Below, one piece after another: positions 1 to 7,867 of a stretch of DNA of 64,000 bases (its first letter is position 1; each line of letters opens with the position of its first letter). The position numbers and the translations under genes were made by a program. The stretch lies in NCBI RefSeq assembly GCF_000230895.2, contig NC_016604.1:1364001-1428000 (forward strand), written 5' to 3'. A model generated the notes under the pieces. The model was given only the letters and a program-made list of their open reading frames with translations. It was not told the DNA's origin and did no database searches. Source of the DNA: Mycolicibacterium rhodesiae NBB3 (GTDB taxonomy: Bacteria > Actinomycetota > Actinomycetes > Mycobacteriales > Mycobacteriaceae).

Positions 1-632
1 TGAGTCCGGTCGCGAGGAATCCTCGTTTCGCCATCGCTGCGACAGCCTCCTCGACGGGCACCTCGAGCGCGGACGTATTCGCCACGAGGGCAACCGCTGC
101 GCCGACGAACCAACCGACAGACAGCCCGAGCAGGGACCCGGCCGGCACCTCAGCGCTGAAGACCAGATGCATCGGCCCGAAAGCCAGGAGCAACGCCCAG
201 CCGCTCCGCCGCCAGCCGACGGAAAGCCACGGACCCGAAACCGTCAGAACCGCGGCGATCATTGCGACCCACCCGGGATCATCGAGGAACCGCGACACAG
301 CGACGACCGCGACCAGTCCTGCAGCCACAGCTGCCCGCAGGATCTTCCAGTGGAACAGACAGACTGAAAAGTATCCCCAACGGCAGGAATATCAGCGTGC
401 TGCCGTACATCAGGTAGAGGCGCCCAGACCAGTCAGGGCTGAGCACGCCGACAATCCCCGATATCGACCGCTCGAGGGCCACGACCGATTCCTCGGGGAC
501 CATCGCGGAGCCCGCGGCAGCCAGTGCCGAGATCAACGCTGCCAGCACGAGCCGACGGAGGTCATCGCCTCGTCGGAGCAGAGGCTGTAGCAAGCTGCCC
601 GCGACGGCGACCTCGCGTCCGTCAACCTGCAT
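1..632 (-). pseudogene. Flippase-like (LPG-synthase-TM type) membrane protein, 5' part, frameshifted
   Basis: This is the N-terminal part of a polytopic membrane protein that runs off the left edge. Reading from an ATG at 632, the first 90 or so residues hold two hydrophobic segments and the phrase VAVAGSLLQPLLRR. From about 358 down to 1 a different minus frame continues as clean membrane-protein sequence (LTVSGPWLS, LLGLSVGWFVGA, EVPVEEAV). The two frames are joined at a cagacagac stretch (356-364), a tandem 4-base duplication; removing one copy restores one open frame. The pattern recalls actinobacterial lysylphosphatidylglycerol-synthase-TM/flippase-like proteins, but this is from memory of the family. 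The frameshift may be a real lesion or an assembly error. The gene is divergent from the metal ATPase. Confidence 0.6.
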
Positions 633-739
633 GTCTGAACGGCCTTCCACCGGATTGCCCCTTCGAGGCTCGACGGCCGCGCGTCGCGCCCATAGAGCCT
701 TTCGACCTGGGTCCACGAAGACTTTCGACCGTAGGCAAG

Positions 740-3121
740 GTGGCCGATTCCACTATCGCCCGACCAATCGCGAAGAGCAGCGTGGACGAGGTGAACCCGA
801 ACCTCGTACGCCAGGCACGGTGGCGAGCGCTGCTCGAGCCGCTTCTGGTACTCGTCACTCTCGGCGCGCTGACCATAGGCGGGGTCTTGTGGCTGACGGG
901 ACTGCGTGAGGCGGCAGACCTCTGGTGGATGACCGGCACGTTGATCGCGCTGGGGCCTGCGGTGTTCTGGGTCGTCGCGGCGCTGCGGCGCGGTCGGGTC
1001 GGTGTCGATCTGATCGCCGTGTTGTCGCTCCTCGGCACGATCCTGGTAGGCGAATATCTCGCCGGCGCACTCATCGCGGTGATGCTGGCCGGCGGACGCG
1101 CACTCGAAGCCGCAGCGCAGCGTCGAGCCTCCCACGATCTGCGAGCCCTTCTCGAGCACGCTCCCCGATCGGCACGACGGCGGATCGGCTCGGATGTGAC
1201 GGTCATTTCGATCGCCGACGTGGCCGTCGGAGACCTGTTGGTGGTCGGACCCGGTGAGGTCGTGCCGGTCGATGGGCGCGTCGTCGGCTCGGTCGCCGTA
1301 CTGGACGAATCGGTGCTCACGGGCGAACCGCTCCACGTCGAACGCGTCGCCGGCGAACCGGTTCGCAGCGGCGTGGTGAACGCAGGCGGTGCTTTCGAGC
1401 TGCGGGCCACCGCGACCGCGCAGGACAGCACGTATGCAGGCGTGGTGCGATTGGCGCAGGAAGCGGGTGCCGAAAGCGCGCCGATCGTGAGGTTGGCCGA
1501 CCGCTACGCAGCGTGGTTCTTGCCGTTGACACTGATTGTCGCCGGTGGAACCTGGCTGGCCTCTGGGTCCGCAGTGCGCGCAGTCGCGGTCCTGGTGGTC
1601 GCGACGCCGTGTCCGTTGCTGCTCGCCGCGCCGGTGGCGATCGTATCGGGGTTGTCACGCGCTTCCCGCCACGGCGTCGTCATACGAAGCGGCGGCGGTT
1701 TGGAAAGCCTCGGGAGCGCAACCACTTTGGTGATGGACAAGACCGGAACGCTCACCATGGGACGCCCCGTCGTCCTGGATGTGGCCGCTGCACCGGGGAA
1801 TGAGGCCGCCGAGATCCTTCGATTGGCGGCATCCGTGGACCAGGTGTCGCCACACGTGCTGGCCGAGGCGATCGTGACCGAGGCCGCGACGCGCGGCTAC
1901 AGGCTGTCGTTGCCGCACGATGTCGTCGAGGAGGCCGGCCGCGGTGTCACCGGGACCGTCGGCGGCCACCGCGTCCGGGTGGGAAAGTCGACCGGAGACG
2001 GCGTGGACGCTGATTGGGCACGGGCCACCGTCAACCGTGCACGCCTGGACTCGGCAGCGATCGCGTGGGTGTGGGTGGACGAGAAACCTGCCGGCGCAGT
2101 GCTGTTGCAGGATCCGTTGCGTCGCGATGCGCCCCGCACGGTCCGACGTCTGCGTTCATCGGGGCTCAACCGCCTGGTCATGTTGACCGGAGATCGCGCC
2201 GAACCTGCCCGCGAAGTCGCCAACATCCTCGGTTTGGATGAGGTGTACGCCCAGCAGAGTCCGGCCGACAAGGTGGCCGCGGTGCGCGCCGAGAGGGAGC
2301 GTGCGGTGACCGTGATGGTCGGCGACGGCGTCAACGATGCTCCGGCGCTGGCCGCGGCCACCGTCGGTGTCGCGATGGGTGCACGGGGTGCCACGGCGTC
2401 GTCGGAAGCCGCCGACATCGTGTTGACGACCGACCGGCTGGACCGGCTCGCCGATGCGATGGACACTGCCAGATGGTCTCGTCGGATCGCCGTCCAAAGC
2501 GCGGTCGTCGGCATGACGCTGTCTCTGGTGGCGATGGCAGTCGCTGCGCTCGGCTGGCTGCCTCCTGCGGCAGGTGCCCTTCTTCAGGAAGGCATCGACA
2601 TCGCCGTGATCCTCAACGCACTTCGCGCATTGGGCGGAAACCCGGCGGTGGAGGTCAACCTGTCCGCCGACACAGAGAACATGTTGCGGCGCTTCGCATC
2701 CGAACACGATGACTTGCGCGATACCGTCGACGTGCTACGTTCTGCCGCCGACAGCTTGGTCGCGGCTGCGGATCAATCGGCGTTGGACTCGCTCATCCGC
2801 GCGCACAGCTTGCTCGTCGAGCGGATCCTGCCGCACGAGCAGGCCGAGGAGAACCGCCTCTATCCCGCTCTGGCACAGCCTCTCGGGGGCGGGGAGGCAA
2901 CTGCCACGATGAGCCGTACGCACGCAGAAATCCAGCGATTGTCCGACCGGATCGGAGCGCACGTCGCGGTCGCCCGGGCGAGTAACGCCATCCAGCCCGA
3001 CCAGATCGACGACCTGCTCGCCTGCCTGTACGGACTGCACGCCGTGCTGCGGCTGCACTTCCTGCAGGAGGAAGAGAATTACTTCACCCTCGCCGAGGTT
3101 GATCCGGGCAAATCGCCTTAA
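740..3121 (+). CDS. P1B-type metal-transporting ATPase with C-terminal hemerythrin domain
   Basis: Integral membrane pump of the heavy-metal P-type ATPase family. Visible hallmarks, numbered from the GTG at 740, are the actuator TGEP loop, a TPCP transmembrane metal motif (289-292), the phosphorylated Asp in DKTGT (D333), an HP-like SPH site, GDGVNDAP in the hinge, and QEGIDIAVILNALR in the last membrane helix (about 617). After the pump, residues about 640-790 form a hemerythrin-like four-helix domain with its ligand pattern intact (SEH, HEQAE, RTH, HFLQE). TPCP together with QExxD and a hemerythrin tail is the signature of the P1B-5 subgroup, for which nickel and iron transport have been reported. 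The substrate here is inferred. The start is uncertain: GTG 740, 782 and 791 are in frame and none has a strong ribosome site. Confidence 0.9.
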   Translation: MADSTIARPIAKSSVDEVNPNLVRQARWRALLEPLLVLVTLGALTIGGVLWLTGLREAADLWWMTGTLIALGPAVFWVVAALRRGRVGVDLIAVLSLLGTILVGEYLAGALIAVMLAGGRALEAAAQRRASHDLRALLEHAPRSARRRIGSDVTVISIADVAVGDLLVVGPGEVVPVDGRVVGSVAVLDESVLTGEPLHVERVAGEPVRSGVVNAGGAFELRATATAQDSTYAGVVRLAQEAGAESAPIVRLADRYAAWFLPLTLIVAGGTWLASGSAVRAVAVLVVATPCPLLLAAPVAIVSGLSRASRHGVVIRSGGGLESLGSATTLVMDKTGTLTMGRPVVLDVAAAPGNEAAEILRLAASVDQVSPHVLAEAIVTEAATRGYRLSLPHDVVEEAGRGVTGTVGGHRVRVGKSTGDGVDADWARATVNRARLDSAAIAWVWVDEKPAGAVLLQDPLRRDAPRTVRRLRSSGLNRLVMLTGDRAEPAREVANILGLDEVYAQQSPADKVAAVRAERERAVTVMVGDGVNDAPALAAATVGVAMGARGATASSEAADIVLTTDRLDRLADAMDTARWSRRIAVQSAVVGMTLSLVAMAVAALGWLPPAAGALLQEGIDIAVILNALRALGGNPAVEVNLSADTENMLRRFASEHDDLRDTVDVLRSAADSLVAAADQSALDSLIRAHSLLVERILPHEQAEENRLYPALAQPLGGGEATATMSRTHAEIQRLSDRIGAHVAVARASNAIQPDQIDDLLACLYGLHAVLRLHFLQEEENYFTLAEVDPGKSP

Positions 3122-3124
3122 GGT
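3119..3124 (+). promoter_or_regulatory. Probable -10 hexamer of a leaderless transcript
   Basis: TAAGGT fits TANNNT and ends 6 nt before the ATG at 3131. Its first three bases are the stop codon of the ATPase gene. No Shine-Dalgarno sequence is present. The placement predicts transcription starting at or next to the ATG. No -35 element is needed for this class, and I see no clear one. Confidence 0.45.
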
Positions 3125-3130
3125 CTACCC

Positions 3131-3751
3131 ATGACCGCAGCCCAGCGCGAACGCGCCGCCCTCGTAGCGACGATGAGCGACACCGGCCCCGATGCGCCCA
3201 CCCTGTGCGAGGGATGGACGACGCGAGACCTCGCGGCACACCTGGTGGTCAGGGAGCGCAGGCTCGACGCCGCACCCGGCATCGCAATCCCGTTTCTCGC
3301 CGGCTACACCGACAAGGTGCAGCGCCAGACCGCCTCGTCCACCGGGTGGGACGAGCTGGTAGACAAGATCGCGTCCGGCCCGCCACTGCTGTCGCCGTTC
3401 AAGCTTTTCGATGCGGTGGCGAACATGGACGAGATGTTCATCCACCACGAAGACGTCCGCAGAGCCCAATCTGGTTGGGAGCCACGCGCTCTCGATGCCG
3501 AGACGCTCAACGCGTTGCGGCGGCCGCTCGCCATGATGGCCCGGCTGACGATGGGCAAGGTGCCCGCGCGGGTGACGCTGCTGACCCCTGACGGCGAGAA
3601 GGTCGCGGTCGTCGGTAGCGGACCCGAGCTGACGGTCACCGGTGACATCGGGGAACTGACGCTGTTCGTCGCGGGCCGCGACGAGGCTCGGCTGACCTTC
3701 TCCGACGCGCAGGCCGCTCAGGCGGTCCGTTCCGCACGCCGCGGCTTGTAA
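3131..3751 (+). CDS. TIGR03085-type DinB/maleylpyruvate-isomerase-fold protein
   Basis: A 206-residue cytosolic protein. The N-terminal half carries the family phrase LCEGWTTRDLAAHL followed by VVRERR, typical of the mycothiol-dependent maleylpyruvate isomerase / DinB-like metal-binding superfamily (TIGR03085 branch). The conserved His in DLAAHL and the later IHHEDVRR are candidate metal ligands. Actinobacterial members are presumed to use mycothiol, but the substrate of this branch is unknown to me. The gene starts 9 nt after the ATPase stop, and its own -10-like hexamer overlaps that stop codon, so it may be transcribed both with and independently of the pump. Confidence 0.88.
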   Translation: MTAAQRERAALVATMSDTGPDAPTLCEGWTTRDLAAHLVVRERRLDAAPGIAIPFLAGYTDKVQRQTASSTGWDELVDKIASGPPLLSPFKLFDAVANMDEMFIHHEDVRRAQSGWEPRALDAETLNALRRPLAMMARLTMGKVPARVTLLTPDGEKVAVVGSGPELTVTGDIGELTLFVAGRDEARLTFSDAQAAQAVRSARRGL

Positions 3752-3754
3752 TCT
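3749..3754 (+). promoter_or_regulatory. Probable -10 hexamer of a leaderless transcript
   Basis: TAATCT fits TANNNT and ends 6 nt before the ATG at 3761. As in the preceding gene, the hexamer begins with the TAA stop codon of the upstream reading frame, and there is no Shine-Dalgarno sequence. Confidence 0.45.
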
Positions 3755-3760
3755 GTCGCC

Positions 3761-4312
3761 ATGCCTTACCGGGCGAAAGTCGTCCTCGCCGTTGGTCTTC
3801 TGCTGTCCACGACCATGCTGGCCGCTGGCTGCGGCACAACCATCGACGGCAATCCGGTCGCATCCAGCGGGTCGCCGACCGAGCCGAGTTTTCCGACGAG
3901 CAGACCGACACGAACCCCGTCGACCAGCAGCCCGACCCCGTCCGCACCACCGACGTCTCAGCAGCCCGGCGCGTCGACGCTGACACCCGACGAATCCGGC
4001 TATGTGTTCATAGAAACCAAGTCGGGGAAAACACGGTGCCAGATCTCCGAGGCCGATGTCAGTTGCGAGACGCAGTTCGACAGCCCGCCGGAGCAGAACG
4101 GCATGCCCGCCAACGGGGTCAACCTCACCGCCGACGGCAGCATGACCTTCGTGGTCGGCAACCTCGGCAACATCCCCGTCGTCACGCTGGACTATCAGAC
4201 CTACCGTGCGCTCGGCTGGACGATCGAGGCGGGCGGCGACGGTACCCGGTTCACCAATGACGGGACCGGCCACGGCATGTTCCTCAACACGTCGGGCCTC
4301 GAGGTGTTCTGA
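3761..4312 (+). CDS. Small exported lipoprotein, Pro/Ser/Thr-rich linker
   Basis: A 183-residue protein with a Lys/Arg start, a hydrophobic stretch and the lipobox LAAGC (Cys24), so it should be lipid-anchored outside the cytoplasmic membrane. Residues about 30-70 are a low-complexity Ser/Thr/Pro linker. The folded part (about 75-183) contains two cysteines in RCQISEADVSCE that could form a disulfide. It resembles the many small mycobacterial lipoproteins of unknown function. No partner is suggested by its neighbours. Confidence 0.85.
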   Translation: MPYRAKVVLAVGLLLSTTMLAAGCGTTIDGNPVASSGSPTEPSFPTSRPTRTPSTSSPTPSAPPTSQQPGASTLTPDESGYVFIETKSGKTRCQISEADVSCETQFDSPPEQNGMPANGVNLTADGSMTFVVGNLGNIPVVTLDYQTYRALGWTIEAGGDGTRFTNDGTGHGMFLNTSGLEVF

Positions 4313-4347
4313 ACGCCTGGCCATGGCCCACGCCTAGGCTGGCGCCC

Positions 4348-5291
4348 ATGGCTTCGTCACTGGACTTCCGCGTCTTCGTCGAACCCCAGCAGGGCGCAAC
4401 ATACGGCGACCAGCTGGCGGTCGCCCGCACCGCCGAGGCCGCCGGGTACTCGGCGTTCTTCCGCTCCGACCACTTCACCGCGATGAGCGGAGACGGGCTG
4501 CCGGGGCCCACCGACTCGTGGGTGACGCTGGGCGGCATCGCGCGTGAGACGACCTCGATCCGACTCGGCACGCTGGTCACGTCGGCCACGTTCCGCTACC
4601 CCGGCCCGCTGGCGATCGCCGTCGCGCAGGTCGACGAGATGAGCGGTGGGCGTGTGGAGCTGGGCCTCGGGGCGGGCTGGTTCGAGGCCGAGCACAAGGC
4701 CTACGGCATCCCGTTCCCGCCACTGGGTGAACGCTTCGACCGGTTGACCGAACAGCTGAGCATCATCACCGGGCTGTGGACGACACCGGCGGGTGCGACC
4801 TACGACTACTCCGGCACCCACTACACCGTCGCGGAGTCACCGGCCCTGCCCAAACCTGTCCAGTCGCCACATCCGCCGATCATCATCGGAGGTGCCGGGG
4901 CCAAGCGCACACCGGCGCTGACCGCGGCATTCGCCGCTGAGTTCAACATCCCGTTCGCGCCGCTGGAGGTGGCCAAGACGCAGTACGAGCGGGTTGCCGC
5001 GGCGCTGGCCGACGCCGGACGCGCCGCCGAATCACTGACCTACTCCGCCGCGTTTGTCGTGTGCGCCGGTCGCGACGACCAGGAGATCGCCCGCCGCGCC
5101 GCCGCGATCGGCCGCGAGGTCGATGAGCTGCGCAGCAACTCCCCGCTGGTGGGGCGCCTTCCGAGATCGCCGACAAGCTCGGCCCCTACCTGCAGCTGGG
5201 TGTGCAGCGTGTTTACCTGCAGGTATTGGATATGTCCGACCTCGACCACGTCGATTTCTTCGCATCTGAGGTGATCGGCCAGCTCGGCTGA
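4348..5291 (+). CDS. LLM-class F420-dependent oxidoreductase, C-terminal frameshift
   Basis: Luciferase-like monooxygenase fold enzyme of the actinobacterial F420-dependent group (TIGR03560-like). The N-terminal strand (DFRVFVEPQQG), the FFRSDHF segment, the RLGTLVTSATFRYPG loop and GLGAGWFEAEH are all in place. The start is an ATG 7 nt after TAGGCT (4335-4340), a leaderless layout. After NSPLVG the frame breaks at a run of four G (5151-5154). One added G would give NSPLVGAPSEIADKLG and continue through YLQLGVQRVYLQVLD to the stop at 5289-5291. As sequenced, the protein instead reads a nonsense tail to 5274. Either the gene lost one G or this is a homopolymer error. The substrate is unknown. 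Confidence 0.82.
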
Positions 5292-5317
5292 ACAGGCGTA
5301 GGTGCGCAGGTCGCGGA

Positions 5318-5323
5318 TACTAT
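5318..5323 (+). promoter_or_regulatory. Probable -10 hexamer, first copy of a duplicated leaderless start
   Basis: TACTAT lies 8 nt before GTG 5332. It is the first part of a 19-base sequence (5318-5336) repeated exactly at 5796-5814 in front of the next gene. Confidence 0.45.
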
Positions 5324-5331
5324 CGGTGGCC

Positions 5332-5790
5332 GTGGCAGGCCGGCGCCAGGATGACGACAAAGAGGAGCCCTGGTACAACCGCACGCCAGAGGTCGTCGGG
5401 GCAAGCCTGATCGCGATCGTGGTCATCGGCATCCTCATCGCCGCCGCCATGGCGGTGGCCCGCCAATTCGGCGAACCGGAACAGGCCCCGATCGACTACA
5501 TCGCGCCGACGTATTCCGCGACCGCCTCGGAGTCTGCCACGACCGGCACCACCACCCAGACCATCACAAGTACCAGCCCGCCGCAGACAACCGACATCGA
5601 CGGACCGTCGGGTTCCGCGTCATCGTCGTCATCATCGTCCTCGTCGTCATCGACCACGTCGAGCAGCAGCGAGACCTCGACCGAGCCGACGACCGCTCGC
5701 ACCGAGGAGGAAGAGACTGCCGAGCCCACCCGAACGACTCGGCAACGACCCCGCACCAATGTGACACGCACGTTCAATCCGTTCCCCTGA
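5332..5790 (+). CDS. Single-pass membrane protein with Ser/Thr-rich exported tail
   Basis: About 152 residues: a charged cytosolic N-terminus ending in EEPWYNRTPE, one membrane span (SLIAIVVIGILIAAAMAVA), and an outside tail dominated by Thr, Ser and Glu, including a long Ser run. The order of parts matches its downstream neighbour, with which it also shares an identical 19-base start region, suggesting an old tandem duplication. The start is placed at GTG 5332 because a TANNNT hexamer ends 8 nt upstream; GTG 5326 and 5302 are also in frame. Function unknown; the tail looks disordered and probably reaches into the cell wall. Confidence 0.7.
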   Translation: MAGRRQDDDKEEPWYNRTPEVVGASLIAIVVIGILIAAAMAVARQFGEPEQAPIDYIAPTYSATASESATTGTTTQTITSTSPPQTTDIDGPSGSASSSSSSSSSSSTTSSSSETSTEPTTARTEEEETAEPTRTTRQRPRTNVTRTFNPFP

Positions 5791-5795
5791 GCGCC

Positions 5796-5801
5796 TACTA
5801 T
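5796..5801 (+). promoter_or_regulatory. Probable -10 hexamer, second copy of a duplicated leaderless start
   Basis: TACTAT is followed by the same bases as at 5318-5336, up to and beyond the GTG start at 5810. Confidence 0.45.
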
Positions 5802-5809
5802 CGGTGGCC

Positions 5810-6286
5810 GTGGCGCGATACGGACCTCCCGACGACCAGAACCATCCGGACGACGACCCGACCGTCTACGCCAACTACGGCGGTGGCGGATACGACGAAC
5901 CCCCAGGCGATCCGGTGCCGTGGTATCGCAAACCCGCCGCTCTCGTCGGCTTCGGCGCCCTCGGCGCGGTGGTGATCGCGTTGATCGTGTTCGGGCTGGC
6001 CAAGCTCATCACCGGCGGCGACGAGCCCTCCGAGCAGACCACGTTGACACCGCTCACCACGACGTCGAGGTCGGTGACGCCGACGACCACGAGCACAAGG
6101 GCGCCCGAGACCGTCACCGAGACCTACACCCCGACGACCACCGAGTCGACGACAACGACCACGACGCCGCCGACCACCACGCCGCCGACCACCACCACGA
6201 CGACGACCCCGAGCGTCAGCACGAGTATCAGCACGAGCACCGAGACCAGCACCGTGACCGAAACGGTGACACCGCCGGCTCCGTGA
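5810..6286 (+). CDS. Single-pass membrane protein with poly-Thr exported tail
   Basis: About 158 residues. A Pro/Asp/Gly/Tyr-rich cytosolic segment ends in VPWYRKP and is followed by one span (ALVGFGALGAVVIALIVFGLA) and a tail of Thr, Pro, Ser and Glu. The PWY-basic-residue-span-Thr tail arrangement recurs in the gene before it and in the Hsp70-like protein at 11.8 kb. The start is GTG 5810 (GTG 5804 in frame); see the hexamer at 5796. Function unknown. The gene converges on iniC. Confidence 0.72.
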   Translation: MARYGPPDDQNHPDDDPTVYANYGGGGYDEPPGDPVPWYRKPAALVGFGALGAVVIALIVFGLAKLITGGDEPSEQTTLTPLTTTSRSVTPTTTSTRAPETVTETYTPTTTESTTTTTTPPTTTPPTTTTTTTPSVSTSISTSTETSTVTETVTPPAP

Positions 6287-6304
6287 CACCCGGCCGCCGA
6301 GCGC

Positions 6305-6348
6305 ACGGTTGTTGACGCCCGCACTCGCGATTTGTGTACAACAACCGT
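6305..6348. terminator. Inverted repeat between convergent genes
   Basis: Perfect 10-base arms (acggttgttg at 6305-6314, caacaaccgt at 6339-6348) with a 24-nt loop lie between the ends of the Thr-rich gene and iniC. The position suits a bidirectional terminator, but there is no U tract and the loop is long. Confidence 0.3.
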
Positions 6349-6361
6349 ACTTTCGGCGGTC

Positions 6362-7855
6362 CTAGCGGCCCTGAGCGGCGTACTGCGCGACCATCGCCTC
6401 GGCGCTACGGACCGCCGCTCGGCAGGCGCGCGTGGTGAAGGGATCGTTGAGTGGATGTTCGGCCCGTCGACGCCAGCGCTGAGCCGCCGCGAAGGCAGCG
6501 CGCGGGCCGTCGTACGGCGCATCGGGTTGCAGGCCGAGTCTGCTGGCGGCGTCGGTGCCCGAACCGCCGATGATGCGCCGCAATGAGGCCATCTCGTCCT
6601 CATTCAATGTGGTTGGCCGAGAACGTAATTGACTGAGCAACCGCAACTCTTCGAACGCATGGGTGTCGGCGAGCAGCGGGTCGATGTCGGCGATGATGTA
6701 GGAACTCGCGTAGATGGGGTTCTTCTCGACGAACCGCCGCAGTGACACCAGCGCGGTGTGAGCCTTGAGCAGGTCGGACCGCTGCGCGAACTGTTGGTCG
6801 ATCACATCACGCAATGCCACCAAACCGCTGCGTTCCAGCAGTTCGTCGGCCAGTGCCACCGAATCGTTGACTCCCGCGCGCAACACCGCGATCGAGATCC
6901 GGATCCCGAACATGCCGAACCGTTCCAGCAGCGCGGCCCGGGTGGCGGCATCGACCGGCAACGAACTGTCCTCGCGGACGAATCTGTCCACCGACAGCAT
7001 TGCCTTCGTCAGCTCGACGGCGTCGACGGCGGCCAGCTTCTCCAGCGCGACGAACTCGCTCTGCCGGAGCGTGCGCGCGGTCAGTGCGAGCAGTCCCGAC
7101 ACCGGCACCACCGCCTGGCAGATGCCGGTCCTGTCCATCTCGGTGGTGAACCGCGCTGCCACGTCCTTGGCCGAGAGCATCGCGTCGATGCGGCCCGCGC
7201 CGATCTCGTCGGCGCGCGAAGCGACGCCGATCACCCCGAGCGCCCCGGCCGACCCGCCGACCAGCTCGCCGATCTGCATGAGCAGCGCGATGTCCGCGGC
7301 GTTGAGCGTACGCAGCAAGAACACCACGGCGTCCACGCGCGGAACGCCGTCGTCGGGGACCAGCAGCCGCAAGGTGCGCTGGGAGACGTCGCGGGACAGC
7401 GACGACGTTCCCGGGGTGTCGATGATCGTCGTGTCGATCAGTTCGGTGGCCGGCCACTCCACATCGAGGTCGACGACGTCCTCGGGATCGAGGTCGGCGA
7501 AGTCGAACGTCAGACCACCTTCGACGGCGTTGCGCCCGATCGGCACGTTGGACCGGCGGCCACCGCGGTGGTTGGCGGTCACCTTCGGAGTGGGACCGTG
7601 CCGGAACCAGGTGACGATGCGGGTTGCCTCGGTGGCGTCGGTGGGCGCGATGTCCTCTCCCACAAGGGCATTCACCAGGGTCGACTTACCCGCCTTGAGA
7701 GTTCCCGCCAGTGCGATGCGGATCGGCTGATTGAGCCGGCGGGCAATCCAGTCGAGTTCGTTGTGCACGTCCGGACGTTGCGCGTACGCGGGGTCGGACC
7801 GGTACGCCTGGACGGTACCGTCCAGGATTGTCCGCACCTGGTCGCTCGTGCTCAT
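6362..7855 (-). CDS. iniC: IniC dynamin-like GTPase
   Basis: A 497-residue dynamin-superfamily GTPase, matching the usual IniC length (about 490). The P-loop is GTLKAGKST near residue 50, with a DTPGTSSLS switch region and SRADEIGAG as the probable nucleotide-specificity loop. IniC is the third product of the iniBAC operon, induced in mycobacteria by cell-wall inhibitors such as isoniazid and ethambutol. Bacterial dynamins remodel membranes, and IniA of M. smegmatis has been shown to act on membranes. It starts 12 nt after the iniA stop, so the two are cotranscribed. Confidence 0.93.
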   Translation of the reverse strand: MSTSDQVRTILDGTVQAYRSDPAYAQRPDVHNELDWIARRLNQPIRIALAGTLKAGKSTLVNALVGEDIAPTDATEATRIVTWFRHGPTPKVTANHRGGRRSNVPIGRNAVEGGLTFDFADLDPEDVVDLDVEWPATELIDTTIIDTPGTSSLSRDVSQRTLRLLVPDDGVPRVDAVVFLLRTLNAADIALLMQIGELVGGSAGALGVIGVASRADEIGAGRIDAMLSAKDVAARFTTEMDRTGICQAVVPVSGLLALTARTLRQSEFVALEKLAAVDAVELTKAMLSVDRFVREDSSLPVDAATRAALLERFGMFGIRISIAVLRAGVNDSVALADELLERSGLVALRDVIDQQFAQRSDLLKAHTALVSLRRFVEKNPIYASSYIIADIDPLLADTHAFEELRLLSQLRSRPTTLNEDEMASLRRIIGGSGTDAASRLGLQPDAPYDGPRAAFAAAQRWRRRAEHPLNDPFTTRACRAAVRSAEAMVAQYAAQGR

Positions 7856-7867
7856 CGAGTGACCAGC

